Source of the DNA: Regnicoccus_A sp014224355
GTDB lineage: Bacteria; Cyanobacteriota; Cyanobacteriia; PCC-6307; Cyanobiaceae
NCBI RefSeq assembly: GCF_050920705.1
Contig: NZ_CP154799.1
Span: forward strand, 1,054,001 to 1,118,000
Reading direction: 5' to 3'
DNA: 64,000 nt
The notes below the pieces were generated by a model. The model saw nothing but the letters and a program-made list of their open reading frames with translations. It did not search any database and was not told the DNA's origin. Numbering within the stretch: the first letter of the stretch is position 1; the number at the start of each line of letters is the position of its first letter. Of the stretch, positions 35,365 to 44,405 are shown one piece after another. The translations under genes and the position numbers were made by a program.

Positions 35365-36453
35365 GTGGTGGAGCAGGGACAGACGGGTGTGGCCGGTGGG
35401 GAGCAGGGCCGGGAAGTGCCAGAGCCCCTGCAGCGCCCCCCGGCCGATTCCCGCGCCCGTGCCCGCGCCCTGCTGATGGGCCTGCAGGACAGCATCTGCA
35501 CGGGCCTGCAGGCCCTTGATGGCGAGGGGGTGTTCCAGGAGGAGAGCTGGGAGCGGCCGGAGGGGGGCGGAGGTCGCTCGCGGGTGATGAAGGCCGGGCG
35601 GGTCTTCGAGCAGGGCGGCGTGAATTTCTCCGAGGTGGAGGGTGACCAGCTCCCTCCATCAATCCTCAGCCAGCGGCCGGAAGCCGCCGGCCAGCGCTGG
35701 TTCGCCACCGGCACCTCGATGGTGCTCCATCCCCGCAGCCCCTACGTGCCCACGGTGCACCTCAACTACCGCTATTTCGAGGCGGGGCCGGTGTGGTGGT
35801 TCGGCGGCGGCGCCGACCTCACGCCCTACTACCCCTTTCTCGCGGATGCCCGTCACTTTCACCACACCTTGAAGGGGGCCTGTGACAGTGTCGATCCCAC
35901 GCTGTATCCGGTGTTCAAGCCCTGGTGCGACGAATACTTCTTCCTCAAGCACCGCGGTGAAACCCGGGGAGTGGGCGGCATCTTCTACGACTACCAGGAC
36001 CACGGTGGAGCCCTCTACAAGGGGCAGGATCCCAGCGGTCGTGCTGCGGCCATGGCCGCAGCCACCGGCCCGGTCCCCCACAGCTGGGAGCAGTTGTTCC
36101 AGCTGGCGAGCGCCTGTGGCAACGCCTTTCTGCCCAGCTATGTGCCGATCGTGGAGAAGCGGCACGGCACCCCGTACGGGGAGCGGGAACGCCAGTTCCA
36201 GCTCTATCGCCGTGGCCGTTATGTGGAGTTCAACCTGGTGTTCGATCGCGGCACGATCTTCGGCCTCCAGACCAACGGCCGCACGGAATCGATCCTGATG
36301 TCGCTGCCGCCGCTGGTGCGCTGGGAATACGGCTACGGCCCCGAGCCCGGCAGTCGCGAGGCCCTGGTCACGGAGGTGTTCACCAAGCCCCAGGACTGGT
36401 TCGGAGATGCCGCTCTGGAGGACCTCTGTCGGGCCCGGGGTGCCTTTGGCTGA
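35365..36453 (+). CDS. hemF: Oxygen-dependent coproporphyrinogen III oxidase
   Basis: 362 residues from a GTG at 35365. It decarboxylates coproporphyrinogen III to protoporphyrinogen IX, feeding heme, bilins and chlorophyll. Highly conserved parts are HPRSPYVPTVHLNYRYFE, FGGGADLTPYYPF, KHRGETRGVGGIFYDY and YVEFNLVFDRGTIFGLQT. The first about 35 residues are variable and the precise start is uncertain. Confidence 0.95.
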   Translation: MVEQGQTGVAGGEQGREVPEPLQRPPADSRARARALLMGLQDSICTGLQALDGEGVFQEESWERPEGGGGRSRVMKAGRVFEQGGVNFSEVEGDQLPPSILSQRPEAAGQRWFATGTSMVLHPRSPYVPTVHLNYRYFEAGPVWWFGGGADLTPYYPFLADARHFHHTLKGACDSVDPTLYPVFKPWCDEYFFLKHRGETRGVGGIFYDYQDHGGALYKGQDPSGRAAAMAAATGPVPHSWEQLFQLASACGNAFLPSYVPIVEKRHGTPYGERERQFQLYRRGRYVEFNLVFDRGTIFGLQTNGRTESILMSLPPLVRWEYGYGPEPGSREALVTEVFTKPQDWFGDAALEDLCRARGAFG

Positions 36454-36488
36454 ATCCCTGGCCCTGGCCAGGTGCCGCCCGCAGTTGC

Positions 36489-37325
36489 TCAGGGGCGGGT
36501 TGTTGCCGGGTTACCGAGGGAGGTGGCCGGCAGAGTCGTCGGTCGGGGGCTGAGGCCCTGCTCCAGGGCCAGAACCACCCGCTCGGCGATGGCGTTGAGG
36601 GCTGAATCCCGGCTGCGGGGATCCCTCAGAGCCGATTCCAACGGACTCTCCAGCTTGCCGATCTCGAGGATGGCAATGCCGCGGCGGGGCGCACCAAGGC
36701 CGCCTCTGAACGCGAAGGGAAAAGCCCCGAAGGAGGCCGCCAGGCTTTCGTCGAGCAGGGTGGGAGCCTGATGCAGCGGCGGGATCAGCCCCGAGCCGAA
36801 GCCGTCGGGTCCGTAGGCGTCGTAATGGATCTCCATGGCGTACCCACCGCGGCGCACATGGGCCTTGCCCACACTCCAGTTGGTGCGGGGATCATCGCCG
36901 TCGGCGATGGTGCGCTGCGAAGGGACGTAGAGGCGGATCGGCAGACCGCGCCGGCGGCCGATCGCCACGACCCGCTCGGCGGTGCGCAGATTCCAGTAGA
37001 GCTCGTCGCGGATGCCAGGCTGCATCGGCCGGGCTCCGAAGCGATCCACCGCTTCACCACTGGTGCCGGACCCTTCCATTCCCTGGGAATCGGCGTGGCC
37101 TGCCATCACCAGGATCGGCGTGCCAGACGCCAGGGATCTGCGGCCGATCCAGTCCTTGCTCAGGGGTGAGCGTGGGCCGGTGAGCGGGTCAATGGCCAGA
37201 CGTGCCGGGGCTTCAGCGGCGCTGCCCAGCACCAGCACAAGTCCCAGCCCCAGCAGGGCCAGGCCCAGGGACCTTGGTCGTGCCCGGAATGGGCGTCGGG
37301 CTGGAGCCTTCGGGAGGAGTCGCAT
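36489..37325 (-). CDS. Putative N-acetylmuramoyl-L-alanine amidase-like exported protein
   Basis: 278 residues from the ATG at 37325. A signal-type segment (LGLALLGLGLVLVLGSAAEA) leads the protein. Potential zinc ligands of an amidase_3-like fold follow: MAGHADSQG, a Glu in RDELYWNLRTAE, MEIHYDAYG and a late acidic ILEIGKLE. The family assignment rests on this motif order only. It forms a pair with the CCB-type gene 10 nt upstream. Confidence 0.55.
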   Translation of the reverse strand: MRLLPKAPARRPFRARPRSLGLALLGLGLVLVLGSAAEAPARLAIDPLTGPRSPLSKDWIGRRSLASGTPILVMAGHADSQGMEGSGTSGEAVDRFGARPMQPGIRDELYWNLRTAERVVAIGRRRGLPIRLYVPSQRTIADGDDPRTNWSVGKAHVRRGGYAMEIHYDAYGPDGFGSGLIPPLHQAPTLLDESLAASFGAFPFAFRGGLGAPRRGIAILEIGKLESPLESALRDPRSRDSALNAIAERVVLALEQGLSPRPTTLPATSLGNPATTRP

Positions 37326-37335
37326 GGCCTGGGGG

Positions 37336-37902
37336 TCAGATGGGTGAACTGAGCAGGGTGCCGTCACTGGCCAGCTGCAGCCTTGGTCCCAGTTCCAGTT
37401 CCAGGGCAATCAGCTCGTCGCGGTGAGCCCTCAACTGCAGTTGGCTGAGGGAGGCGTCGTCGGCGCTGATCAGGCGCAGTTCCACCAGTTCCTGACGAGC
37501 GGCCCGCTTGCGGTAGATCAGTCCCGCGAGAGGCCCGAGCAGGGCCAGCAGCAGCGGCCACCAGCCCAGCATCGGCAGCAGCTGGCGGAGCACCAGGCCC
37601 AGGCAGGCCGCTCCGACCGTACCCAGCAGCGTCAGCAGCAGGGCCAGGGTGCCGCTGGCCCCCACCTGGCCACGAAAGCGCAGCACCCGCCGCTCGGCAT
37701 CCCCCGCTTCGGCCTGCCAGCCCCGTTGCCTCAGCCACTGGCTGAGGCCGTCGAGCACCTCCAGGGCCGGCCTCGGGGATTGCACCTCCACCACCGTGGT
37801 GCGGTCCTTGCTTGCGGCCCGCAGGAAGAAGACCAGGCCGATGGCCAGCAGCAGGGTCAGCAGCAGGGTGGACCCCAGGGCAGGGGACAGGGTCGAAGGC
37901 AC
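37336..37902 (-). CDS. Cofactor assembly of complex C subunit B (CCB2/CCB4-like)
   Basis: 188 residues. One N-terminal membrane segment (TLLLTLLLAIGLVFFLRAA) is followed by KDRT and, mid-protein, by a hydrophobic hairpin (LALLLTLLGTVGAACLGL and LLPMLGWWPLLLALLGP). This layout fits the CCB family needed for covalent heme c(i) attachment to cytochrome b6. It is divergent from the RNase D gene. Confidence 0.65.
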   Translation of the reverse strand: MPSTLSPALGSTLLLTLLLAIGLVFFLRAASKDRTTVVEVQSPRPALEVLDGLSQWLRQRGWQAEAGDAERRVLRFRGQVGASGTLALLLTLLGTVGAACLGLVLRQLLPMLGWWPLLLALLGPLAGLIYRKRAARQELVELRLISADDASLSQLQLRAHRDELIALELELGPRLQLASDGTLLSSPI

Positions 37903-37949
37903 GCGGGCAATGCAGGACGGAAGCGACTCATTCTCCCCCTTTCGGCACG

Positions 37950-38636
37950 ATGGCGTCGTTTGCTTCTGCCCTGATGTCCTCGACTCCCGGCTCCGCCCCT
38001 CACCGGTTTGCCGTCTTCGACGGGGATCTCGACCCTGAATGGCACGGGCTGCTCGCTCAGGCCCCCGCCCTGGCGGTGGACACCGAGGCGATGGGTCTGG
38101 TTCATGGGCGGGATCGCCTCTGCCTGGTTCAGATCGCCGACCACCTCGACAACGTCTGCTGCATCCGCATCGCTCGGGGCCAGCGGCAGGCGCCGCGTTT
38201 GCAGGAGTTGATGGAAAGCCCGGCGATCGAGAAGGTGTTCCATTTCGCCCGCTTCGATCTGGCGGCCCTGGGGGAAGGCCTCGGCATCGCCGTGGCTCCG
38301 GTGTTCTGCACCAAGGTGGCCAGCCGCCTGGCCCGCACCTACAGCTCCCGCCACGGGCTGAAGGAGGTGGTGCAGGAATTGGTGGGTGTGGAGCTCGACA
38401 AGCAGTCCCAGAGCAGCGACTGGGGCCGGGTCGAGGACCTGGGAGAAGCCCAGCTGGCCTATGCGGCCAACGACGTGCGTTATCTGCTCGGCGCTCGCCA
38501 GGCCTTGGCTTCCATCCTCGAACGGGAGGAGCGCCTCGAGCTGGCCCAGCGCTGTTTTGCCTGCCTGCCGGTCTTCGCCGAGCTCGATCGCAGCCGTTTC
38601 GGCTCGGTGTTCGAGCATTCCTCTTCGTCCCGCTGA
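37950..38636 (+). CDS. Ribonuclease D-type 3'-5' exonuclease
   Basis: 228 residues from the ATG at 37950; another ATG at 37974 is possible. The DEDDy residues are visible: LAVDTEAMGL (D, E), KVFHFARFDLAAL (D) and YAANDVRYLL (Y, D). The HRDC domains of E. coli RNase D are missing, as in other short cyanobacterial forms. It probably trims RNA 3' ends. Confidence 0.88.
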   Translation: MASFASALMSSTPGSAPHRFAVFDGDLDPEWHGLLAQAPALAVDTEAMGLVHGRDRLCLVQIADHLDNVCCIRIARGQRQAPRLQELMESPAIEKVFHFARFDLAALGEGLGIAVAPVFCTKVASRLARTYSSRHGLKEVVQELVGVELDKQSQSSDWGRVEDLGEAQLAYAANDVRYLLGARQALASILEREERLELAQRCFACLPVFAELDRSRFGSVFEHSSSSR

Positions 38637-38672
38637 AGGTCCCTGACCCCCGGCTCAGAAGGGCAGCGGCGA

Positions 38673-38930
38673 TCAGTCCTCGAGGATGAAGCCGCTCTCG
38701 TCGTCTTCGGCGACCAGGAGTGCATCCAGCAGTTGGCCCTGAGTCCTGGCTGCCCCCTGGGATTCCTGGATCATGCGCTCAGCGATGGCGACGCGCCCGC
38801 CTGTCTCCCGGGTCCCTTCCCGCGCGGCCTGCTGGTCGACCCGGCGGCGGGCCGCGGCGATGCTGACCCCCAGCAGGGTGGCCAGCTGACCGGTGACGGT
38901 GGCGTAAGCCCGGTCGATGGGAGCTGGCAT
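38673..38930 (-). CDS. Conserved hypothetical protein
   Basis: 85 residues (MPAPIDRAYATVTGQLATLL). It is largely helical, has no Cys, no membrane span, and an acidic C-terminal tail ending DDESGFILED. It lies 30 nt downstream of the lpxB-like gene on the same strand. Similar short proteins are known to me from picocyanobacteria, with no function assigned. Confidence 0.65.
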   Translation of the reverse strand: MPAPIDRAYATVTGQLATLLGVSIAAARRRVDQQAAREGTRETGGRVAIAERMIQESQGAARTQGQLLDALLVAEDDESGFILED

Positions 38931-38960
38931 GGGGGTGAGCCTGGATGGTGGGAAGTTCCA

Positions 38961-40237
38961 TCATCCCTGGGGCTGTGACAGCAGCTTCCAATCCACAAGG
39001 GCCGCCAGCCGTTCGCTGCCGCCGGCGTCCCCCATCCGCCGCCGGCCGATGCAACCGCGCTGGCGGCGCAACTGGGCATCTTTGAGCAGCCGATCCAATT
39101 CACCAGCCAGCTCCAGGGGTGAGGTACAGACCCGAACGCCCCCCCCAGAAGCCGGCTCTGCCGGCGGGCAAAACCGCGCTTGAACTGAGGACCTGGGCCC
39201 GGCATCGAGAGCACGGGCACCCCGAGCCCCACCAGTTGTTCGGTGGCGGTTCCAGCCGTGGCCAGGCCCACCTCCCCCCAACCGGCCCAGCTCTCGAAGC
39301 AGCCCTGCCCGAGCAGCACAAGCCTTTGCTGGAGACCCCAGGCCGCGCTGGCGCCGCAACCAGGCGTGATCGGCACCTGGGTGTAACCCTGGGCGCGCAG
39401 GAGTGGATCGAGATCCTGGCGACTGGGGCGGGAGCCGGTGGGGCAGAGCACCACCTGCGGCTCCAGGGTTGGCAAACAGGCCAGGCCTTCCAGCAGCCGC
39501 CGGGCATTGCCGAGGGCCTCCGGCAGGCGGCTGCCGCAGAGCAGCACGATTCTCCTCCGCTGCCGTAACGGCTCAGGCAGAGGAGCCGGATCAAGCCCGT
39601 CCATCATCGGGTTGCCTGGTGCAAGAGCCGCCACCCCCCGGCGTCTCAGTCCCCTGGCCGTCAGACCATCACGGACCGCCACCAGCTTGGCGCGGCGATC
39701 AGCCATCAGCGCCCATTCCCACGGATCCCATTCGCTTCCCTTGCACCGGTGGTAGCGATCGGCCAGGGGGTCGCGATCAGGACCGCTGCGCCAGGTGTAA
39801 TCGCTCTTGGGTGTTCCCAGGAAGCCATAGGGTGCGCCGCTGCCCCAGGCCAGCAGCAGGGGCAGCAGATCCCCCACCGCCAGAATCGGATCGCCTGCAT
39901 CGCCCCAGCGGCGCACCAGCTGCCACTGGCGCCAGCTCAGAGCGGGCAGTCCCGCCCTCAGGTCGTGGAGCAGAGCGGGAAGACTCTGGTTGCTGAAGCC
40001 ACCGCTGGGCAACCGCTGGCGTGGTCCCACCTGCTGCAACCAGCCGTCCTGTTCAGCCTTCCGGTAGACCTCCCCCTCCCCCACAAGGGGCAGGGCGCAC
40101 AGCTGCATCGCCGGACGTCGTTCGCGCAGGGCTCGCCCGATGCGCAGGGCGATCAGATCCTCCCCATGGCCATTGCTGAGCAGCAGCAGCCGGGCAGGCT
40201 GTGAACGGCTGATACGATCCGCAGTTCCGGGGTTCAC
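38961..40237 (-). pseudogene. Lipid-A-disaccharide synthase-related protein, one-base frameshift
   Basis: The N-terminal three quarters (LLLLSNGHGEDLIALRIGRA, FLGTPKSDYTW, LCGSRLPEALGNARRLLEGL, TATEQLVGLGVPVLSMPG) are open from a GTG at 40237; the end (GGVRVCTSPLELAGELDRLL to LLSQPQG) is in another frame to 38961. The change occurs at eight C (39139-39146); nine would restore SRLLGGGVRVCTS and 425 residues. The protein resembles LpxB glycosyltransferases but is a distinct family. The GTG lies only 9 nt from the divergent tRNA-Cys. Confidence 0.8.
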
Positions 40238-40246
40238 CCCTGGAAT

Positions 40247-40317
40247 GGCGGCATGGCCAAGTGGTAAGGCAGAGGATTGCAAATCCTTTATCCCCAGTTC
40301 GAATCTGGGTGCCGCCT
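40247..40317 (+). tRNA. tRNA-Cys (GCA)
   Basis: 71 nt. Acceptor arms GGCGGCA / TGCCGCC pair perfectly, the anticodon stem AGGAT/ATCCT frames TGCAA with anticodon GCA, and the T-arm has AGTTCGAATCT. No CCA is encoded. Confidence 0.96.
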
Positions 40318-40355
40318 CTGATTCCGATCCCGACGGCATTCCGCTAGGGGGTCGT

Positions 40356-40912
40356 TCACAGTTCAGCTCTGGCCGACCAGCGCTCGCCCGAGAGAGCCCT
40401 GGCTTCGCAGTGCACGTCGTGCTTCTCGACCTTGCAGGTGCCATCGGCGGGCCAGGCGCTGGGCAGGCCGGTGGGCAACCCACGCTGGTCGAAGCCCAGT
40501 TCACTGACGCTGGTGACCTCGGTGCTGAGGGGGCCATCCAGGCGGCAGCGTCCTTCGCGGCAGTTCAGGCCGGCCGCCCCATCCTTGACCACCCCCACGA
40601 AGGTGACCAGGTTGCTGGTGATCTCGCCACTGCCGGGGCCGACGAAGCGGATGTTGAGCAGTCCTTCCCGGTTCTGCTCGAAGCGCAGCTCTGAGCAGGG
40701 TCCGGGGCTGGCGTCGGAGAGGTTGCGCTGGCAGGTCCGGGTGGCGCGTTGCACCCGGCCGAAGTCAACGGGGGGTTCTCGGCCGCCAGCAGATCGCCCC
40801 CTTGGGGAAGCAGGCTGAGCAGGGCCCCGGCCAGCAGTGGCGCCAGCTGGCGGAAGCCTGTCCTGGGGCGGGGCTGGCACTTGAGCGGCTTGGAACTGGT
40901 GGTGTCGGCCAA
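40356..40912 (-). pseudogene. Secreted protein of unknown function, one-base frameshift
   Basis: A signal-type region (LAPLLAGALLSLLPQGGDLLAAE) in one frame is followed by a soluble part in another (FGRVQRATRTCQRNLSDAS, NIRFVGPGSGEITSNLVTFV, ending GERWSARAEL). The frames meet at six G (40770-40775); a seventh gives ENPPVDFGRVQRAT and about 185 residues. The soluble part has several Cys (CQRN, PCSE, NCREGRCR, TCKVEKHDVHC) that may form disulfides outside the cytoplasm. The TTG start at 40912 is a guess; an ATG at 41011 overlaps the next gene. Confidence 0.6.
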
Positions 40913-40986
40913 GGAGGTCCCGCGTGCAGGGCTCCCATTCTGGAGCTGCAGGGTGTTCGGAAGGGTGGGGAGTGACGTGGCCGTGT

Positions 40987-41166
40987 TCAGTAGTCCGAGT
41001 CGGCCACGCAATAGCCCTGGCAGCTGATGCCATTGCTGGCGGTGCGGCCACAGTGATGGCAGAGCACCGGGTCACCGGCCGGCTTCGAGCCGGGTGCCTC
41101 CCTCCCCGGGGGGGTCTGGGCCTGCGGCTCAGGTTGCGTCTGGGTCGAGGGGGATGGGGAGGTCAT
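40987..41166 (-). CDS. Small zinc-ribbon-like protein
   Basis: 59 residues from the ATG at 41166. The N-terminal half is Pro/Gln/Ser-rich; the C-terminal half is CHHCGRTASNGISCQGYC followed by VADSDY and the stop. The CxxC and CxxxC pairs suggest a metal site. I recall similar short proteins in picocyanobacteria; function unknown. It is divergent from the aldo/keto reductase gene, 41 nt apart. Confidence 0.7.
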   Translation of the reverse strand: MTSPSPSTQTQPEPQAQTPPGREAPGSKPAGDPVLCHHCGRTASNGISCQGYCVADSDY

Positions 41167-41207
41167 GCTCCGATCATGGCGAGGTCGCTTGCAGCCCGGA
41201 GAGTCCC

Positions 41208-42176
41208 ATGGCGCAGTCCGTCTCGATCGGCGTGGGCACCTGGGCCTGGGGAAACCAGTTCCTCTGGGGCTACCGGCCCGAGCTCCATGACGCGTCTCTT
41301 GAGGCCACCTTCCGGAGGGCGGTGGCCCTGGGACTTCATTTCTTCGACACGGCCGATTCCTATGGCACCGGCCGTTTCACGGGCCGCAGCGAGCAACTGC
41401 TCGGTCGATTCCTGAACGCCATGCCTCAGGAGCGGCGCCATCAGCTGTGTGTGGCCACCAAGCTGGCCCCGTTCCCCTGGCGGCTGGGTCGCCGTGGCTA
41501 TGACCGCGCCTTCCAGTCCTCCCGCCAGCGGTTGGGTGGCCAGCTTGATCGGGTGCAGCTCCACTGGAGCACGGCCCGTTATGCCCCCTGGCAGGAGGGC
41601 CCCCTGCTGGATGGACTGGCGGATCGGGTGGTGGCCGGGGATGTGGCCAGCCTGGGGGTCTCGAACATGGGGCCTCGTCGTCTGGCGCAGGTGCAGCGGC
41701 GACTGGCCGATCGGGGGGTGCGCCTGGCCAGCCTTCAGGTGCAGGTGTCGCTGCTGGCGCCAGAGGCTGTGACCAGCGGGGATCTGGCGGCGTGTTGCCG
41801 GGATCTGGGGGTGGACCTGATTGCCTACAGCCCACTCGCCCTCGGACTGCTCAGCGACCGGAGCTGCGCGGGGACGGAGGGTCCCAAAGGAGCCCGGGGG
41901 CTGCTGTTCCGTCGACTTCGGCCCCGGATCGAATCCTTGTTGGTGCTGATGCGGGGAATCGCGGATGACCGTGGGGTGCCGGTGAGTCAGGTGGCCCTGA
42001 ACTGGTGCCGGGCCCATGGGGCGATGCCGATCCCAGGCCTTCGCACACCTGAGCAGGCGGAGGCCGCGGCGGGGGCCCTGAGCTGGCAGATGGACGACGC
42101 TGAACGCGCTGCCCTCGATCGCCAGGCCCTGGCCCTGCCGGTGAGGATGCCGGCGAATCCCTTCCTGAGTGATTGA
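41208..42176 (+). CDS. Aldo/keto reductase
   Basis: 322 residues from the ATG at 41208 (MAQSVSIGVGTWAWG). The catalytic tetrad is visible: Asp and Tyr in FDTADSYGTG, Lys in VATKLAPFPW and His in VQLHWSTARY. The cofactor end IPGLRTPEQAEAAAGAL is typical of NADPH binding. Substrate unknown. Confidence 0.9.
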   Translation: MAQSVSIGVGTWAWGNQFLWGYRPELHDASLEATFRRAVALGLHFFDTADSYGTGRFTGRSEQLLGRFLNAMPQERRHQLCVATKLAPFPWRLGRRGYDRAFQSSRQRLGGQLDRVQLHWSTARYAPWQEGPLLDGLADRVVAGDVASLGVSNMGPRRLAQVQRRLADRGVRLASLQVQVSLLAPEAVTSGDLAACCRDLGVDLIAYSPLALGLLSDRSCAGTEGPKGARGLLFRRLRPRIESLLVLMRGIADDRGVPVSQVALNWCRAHGAMPIPGLRTPEQAEAAAGALSWQMDDAERAALDRQALALPVRMPANPFLSD

Positions 42177-42180
42177 ACGC

Positions 42181-42849
42181 TCAGGGGGAGTCCGCGTCGG
42201 CCGGGGGGCTGGAGGGGTCGGGAGAGAGCACCACGGGCAGAACGTCGGCCGTCGGAAGCCGTATCACCTGAGCAGGCCTCCCGGCCAGGGGATCCGTGGG
42301 GTTGGTTATGGCGCTGGCCTCGCTGCCCTGGTCGGCCTGCCTGGGCATGGGGGCATCACAGGCGGTAAGGGCTTCCTGCAGCAGGGAGTCGAATGTGGCT
42401 CCCGGCAGGCGATGCCGGGAGATTTCCAGGAAGGCCCGCGCCAGCGACTCCCCTGCGGCCGCTCGCAGGGCTGGATTGTTGCGCCTGTCGCACTGCTCGT
42501 CTTCGATGGCCTGAAGGAAGCGCTCGGTGACACTCCGTTTGGTGCTGGCTCTGATCTGGGTCTCCTGCTCGATCGGCTGGAGGCTGGTCAGCTGATCGAG
42601 TTCCTCGAGGCGGCGGTTGAGACTCTCCAGCACTCCCTGAGCCTCCTTCGCCACCCGTGAGAGCTGGCCATCGGAGAGGCGGGGAAGGTCAGCCACGTAG
42701 ACCTTCCCATGGTCGCGAAGGGTGAGATAGGTGGGTCTGCTGGCTCCTGAACGGGTCTGGGGAGGAGCGTTGAGCCGCCGGGGTGGAGCGGCGGGCTGAG
42801 GCCCCGCTGAACTGCGCCGTCGGGTGGTGCGGCTGCCGGAGCTGTGCAT
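42181..42849 (-). CDS. Conserved hypothetical protein
   Basis: 222 residues. A basic, Pro-rich N-terminus (first about 40 residues) is followed by a helical part (LSDGQLSRVAKEAQGVLESL, DQLTSLQPIEQETQ) and an acidic Pro/Ser tail. No membrane span or enzyme motif is seen. The stop is 5 nt from the end of the convergent aldo/keto reductase gene. Confidence 0.6.
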   Translation of the reverse strand: MHSSGSRTTRRRSSAGPQPAAPPRRLNAPPQTRSGASRPTYLTLRDHGKVYVADLPRLSDGQLSRVAKEAQGVLESLNRRLEELDQLTSLQPIEQETQIRASTKRSVTERFLQAIEDEQCDRRNNPALRAAAGESLARAFLEISRHRLPGATFDSLLQEALTACDAPMPRQADQGSEASAITNPTDPLAGRPAQVIRLPTADVLPVVLSPDPSSPPADADSP

Positions 42850-42938
42850 GGGTAGAAGCGTATGGATTTTCGGGTGCGCCGCCGGCGATCAGGCGCCGAG
42901 CAGGCCCTTGCAATCTGCCAGGACGGTGGATGGGCTGG

Positions 42939-43973
42939 TCAGTACGGCAAACCCGCCAGGGGTTCCACACCAGCATCGCCCGGCTCCACCACTCCCAGGG
43001 GCCAGGCCTGGTAGGAGTGCTGCCTGCAAACGTCGAGGGTGCGGGACACAGCAGACTCCGGCACCACGAGGCAGAAGCCGACGCCCAGGTTGAAGGTGTT
43101 CCAGAGATCCGCTTCCGGGACCTCGCCTGCGACCTGGAGCCAGCGGAACAGCTCCGGCCGCTCCCAGCTGGTGGTCTCGATCCGGCCATGGGTTCCAGGC
43201 GGCAGGCAGCGGGGGAGGTTCTCGGGCAATCCTCCGCCGGTGATGTGGGCCATGGCATGAAGAGGGATAGCCGCTTCCTGCAGGGCCTTCACCAGGGATC
43301 CATACAGGCGGGTGGGTTCCAGCAGGGCCTGGATCACCGGAGGACCACCGTCTGGCAAGCGGGCGGTCTCACCGCTGCCGGTGCTCTCCAGGATCCGTCT
43401 CACCAGGCTGAACCCATTGCTGTGAACCCCACTGCTGGCCACGGCCAGGATCCGGTCACCAGGTCGTACCCGGTGGCCATCGATCAGCTCCTCCTCCTCC
43501 ACCACGGCCACACAGAAACCTGCCAGGTCGTAGCGGCCTGGGCTGTAGAAGCCCGGCATTTCCGCCGTTTCGCCGCCAAGCAGGGCGCAGCCGCTCCGGC
43601 GGCAGCCGTCGGCGATCCCCTCCACCACCAGCGCCATGGCCTCGGGAGCGAGCTTGCCGGTGGCGATGTAATCCAGGAAGAAGAGTGGTTCCGCTCCGCT
43701 GGTGATCACGTCGTTGACGCACATCGCCACCAGGTCGATGCCGACGGCGTGGTGGTGGCCGTGGGCCTGGGCCAGCTCGAGCTTGGTCCCGACCCCATCG
43801 CTGCCGGCCACCAGCAGGGGGCGCCGCAAGCCCTGCGGCAACCGGCACAGCCCTCCGAATCCTCCGAGGCCGCCGAGCACCTCAGGGCGCCGTGTGCTCT
43901 CGACGCTGGAGCGGATCCGCTCGACGAAGGCCCTGCCTGCGGCCACATCCACTCCGGCGGCGCGGTAATCCAT
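42939..43973 (-). CDS. purM: Phosphoribosylformylglycinamidine cyclo-ligase
   Basis: 344 residues from the ATG at 43973 (MDYRAAGVDVAAGRAFVERI). It makes AIR in purine synthesis. Conserved parts: AGSDGVGTKLELAQ, MCVNDVITSGAEPLFFLDY, LLGGETAEMPGFY, SSGVHSNGFSLVR and MAHITGGGLPENLPR. Full length. Confidence 0.96.
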   Translation of the reverse strand: MDYRAAGVDVAAGRAFVERIRSSVESTRRPEVLGGLGGFGGLCRLPQGLRRPLLVAGSDGVGTKLELAQAHGHHHAVGIDLVAMCVNDVITSGAEPLFFLDYIATGKLAPEAMALVVEGIADGCRRSGCALLGGETAEMPGFYSPGRYDLAGFCVAVVEEEELIDGHRVRPGDRILAVASSGVHSNGFSLVRRILESTGSGETARLPDGGPPVIQALLEPTRLYGSLVKALQEAAIPLHAMAHITGGGLPENLPRCLPPGTHGRIETTSWERPELFRWLQVAGEVPEADLWNTFNLGVGFCLVVPESAVSRTLDVCRQHSYQAWPLGVVEPGDAGVEPLAGLPY

Positions 43974-44405
43974 GGCGTTGCTCCTGCTGGGCGGATCCAG
44001 ATCACCGCTGATCCTCCGATGCCAGCGGGTCAAGGGGTGATCACGGCCAGCACCGCCGCGAAGGGGCGCTCGATCGGGAGTCGCCTGCTCGACTGTCACA
44101 AGAATTGATCAGTTGCGCTGATGCATCCGATTGGCGTCACTGATCAGTGCCGGCGCCCTGATTCGTTCGCTGCACTGCGGCTGACTGCGATGTCGCCGTT
44201 GATGACTCTTCCTGATCGATTCTTCTCCCCAATCTGCTCATCACATCTCCAGGGACTTCCTGTAGGTTTCCGAGGTCGTGATTTTTGATCAGGAACTTTT
44301 TCGCAGGATCTGCGCTTTCATCTTCTTCAATCGTTAGCGCGATCAACCCAGCCACGAGTCTTCAAACGGAAGGCCGCTGCTTCGTTGCGTTGAGTTTCGT
44401 CTGTT
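43974..44405. other. Divergent intergenic region purM / rlpA
   Basis: 432 bases, clearly lower in GC than the flanking genes from about 44100 onward. A 72-codon open frame on the minus strand (44137-44355) has no recognisable feature. The region should hold the promoters of purM and rlpA; the long leader of rlpA may carry regulation, but I found no riboswitch signature. Confidence 0.45.

Noticed and set aside
39139..39146. Phase-variable poly-C tract in the lpxB-like gene
   Set aside because: A surface-glycolipid-type gene with an 8-C run invites this idea, but three unrelated genes show the same one-base loss, so an artefact is simpler.
44137..44355. 72-codon minus-strand frame between purM and rlpA
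   Set aside because: No features and no similar protein known to me; kept only as part of the intergenic region.
43974..44405. Riboswitch in the rlpA leader
   Set aside because: rlpA-type genes in other bacteria can have c-di-AMP riboswitches, but I could not find the conserved core sequence here.
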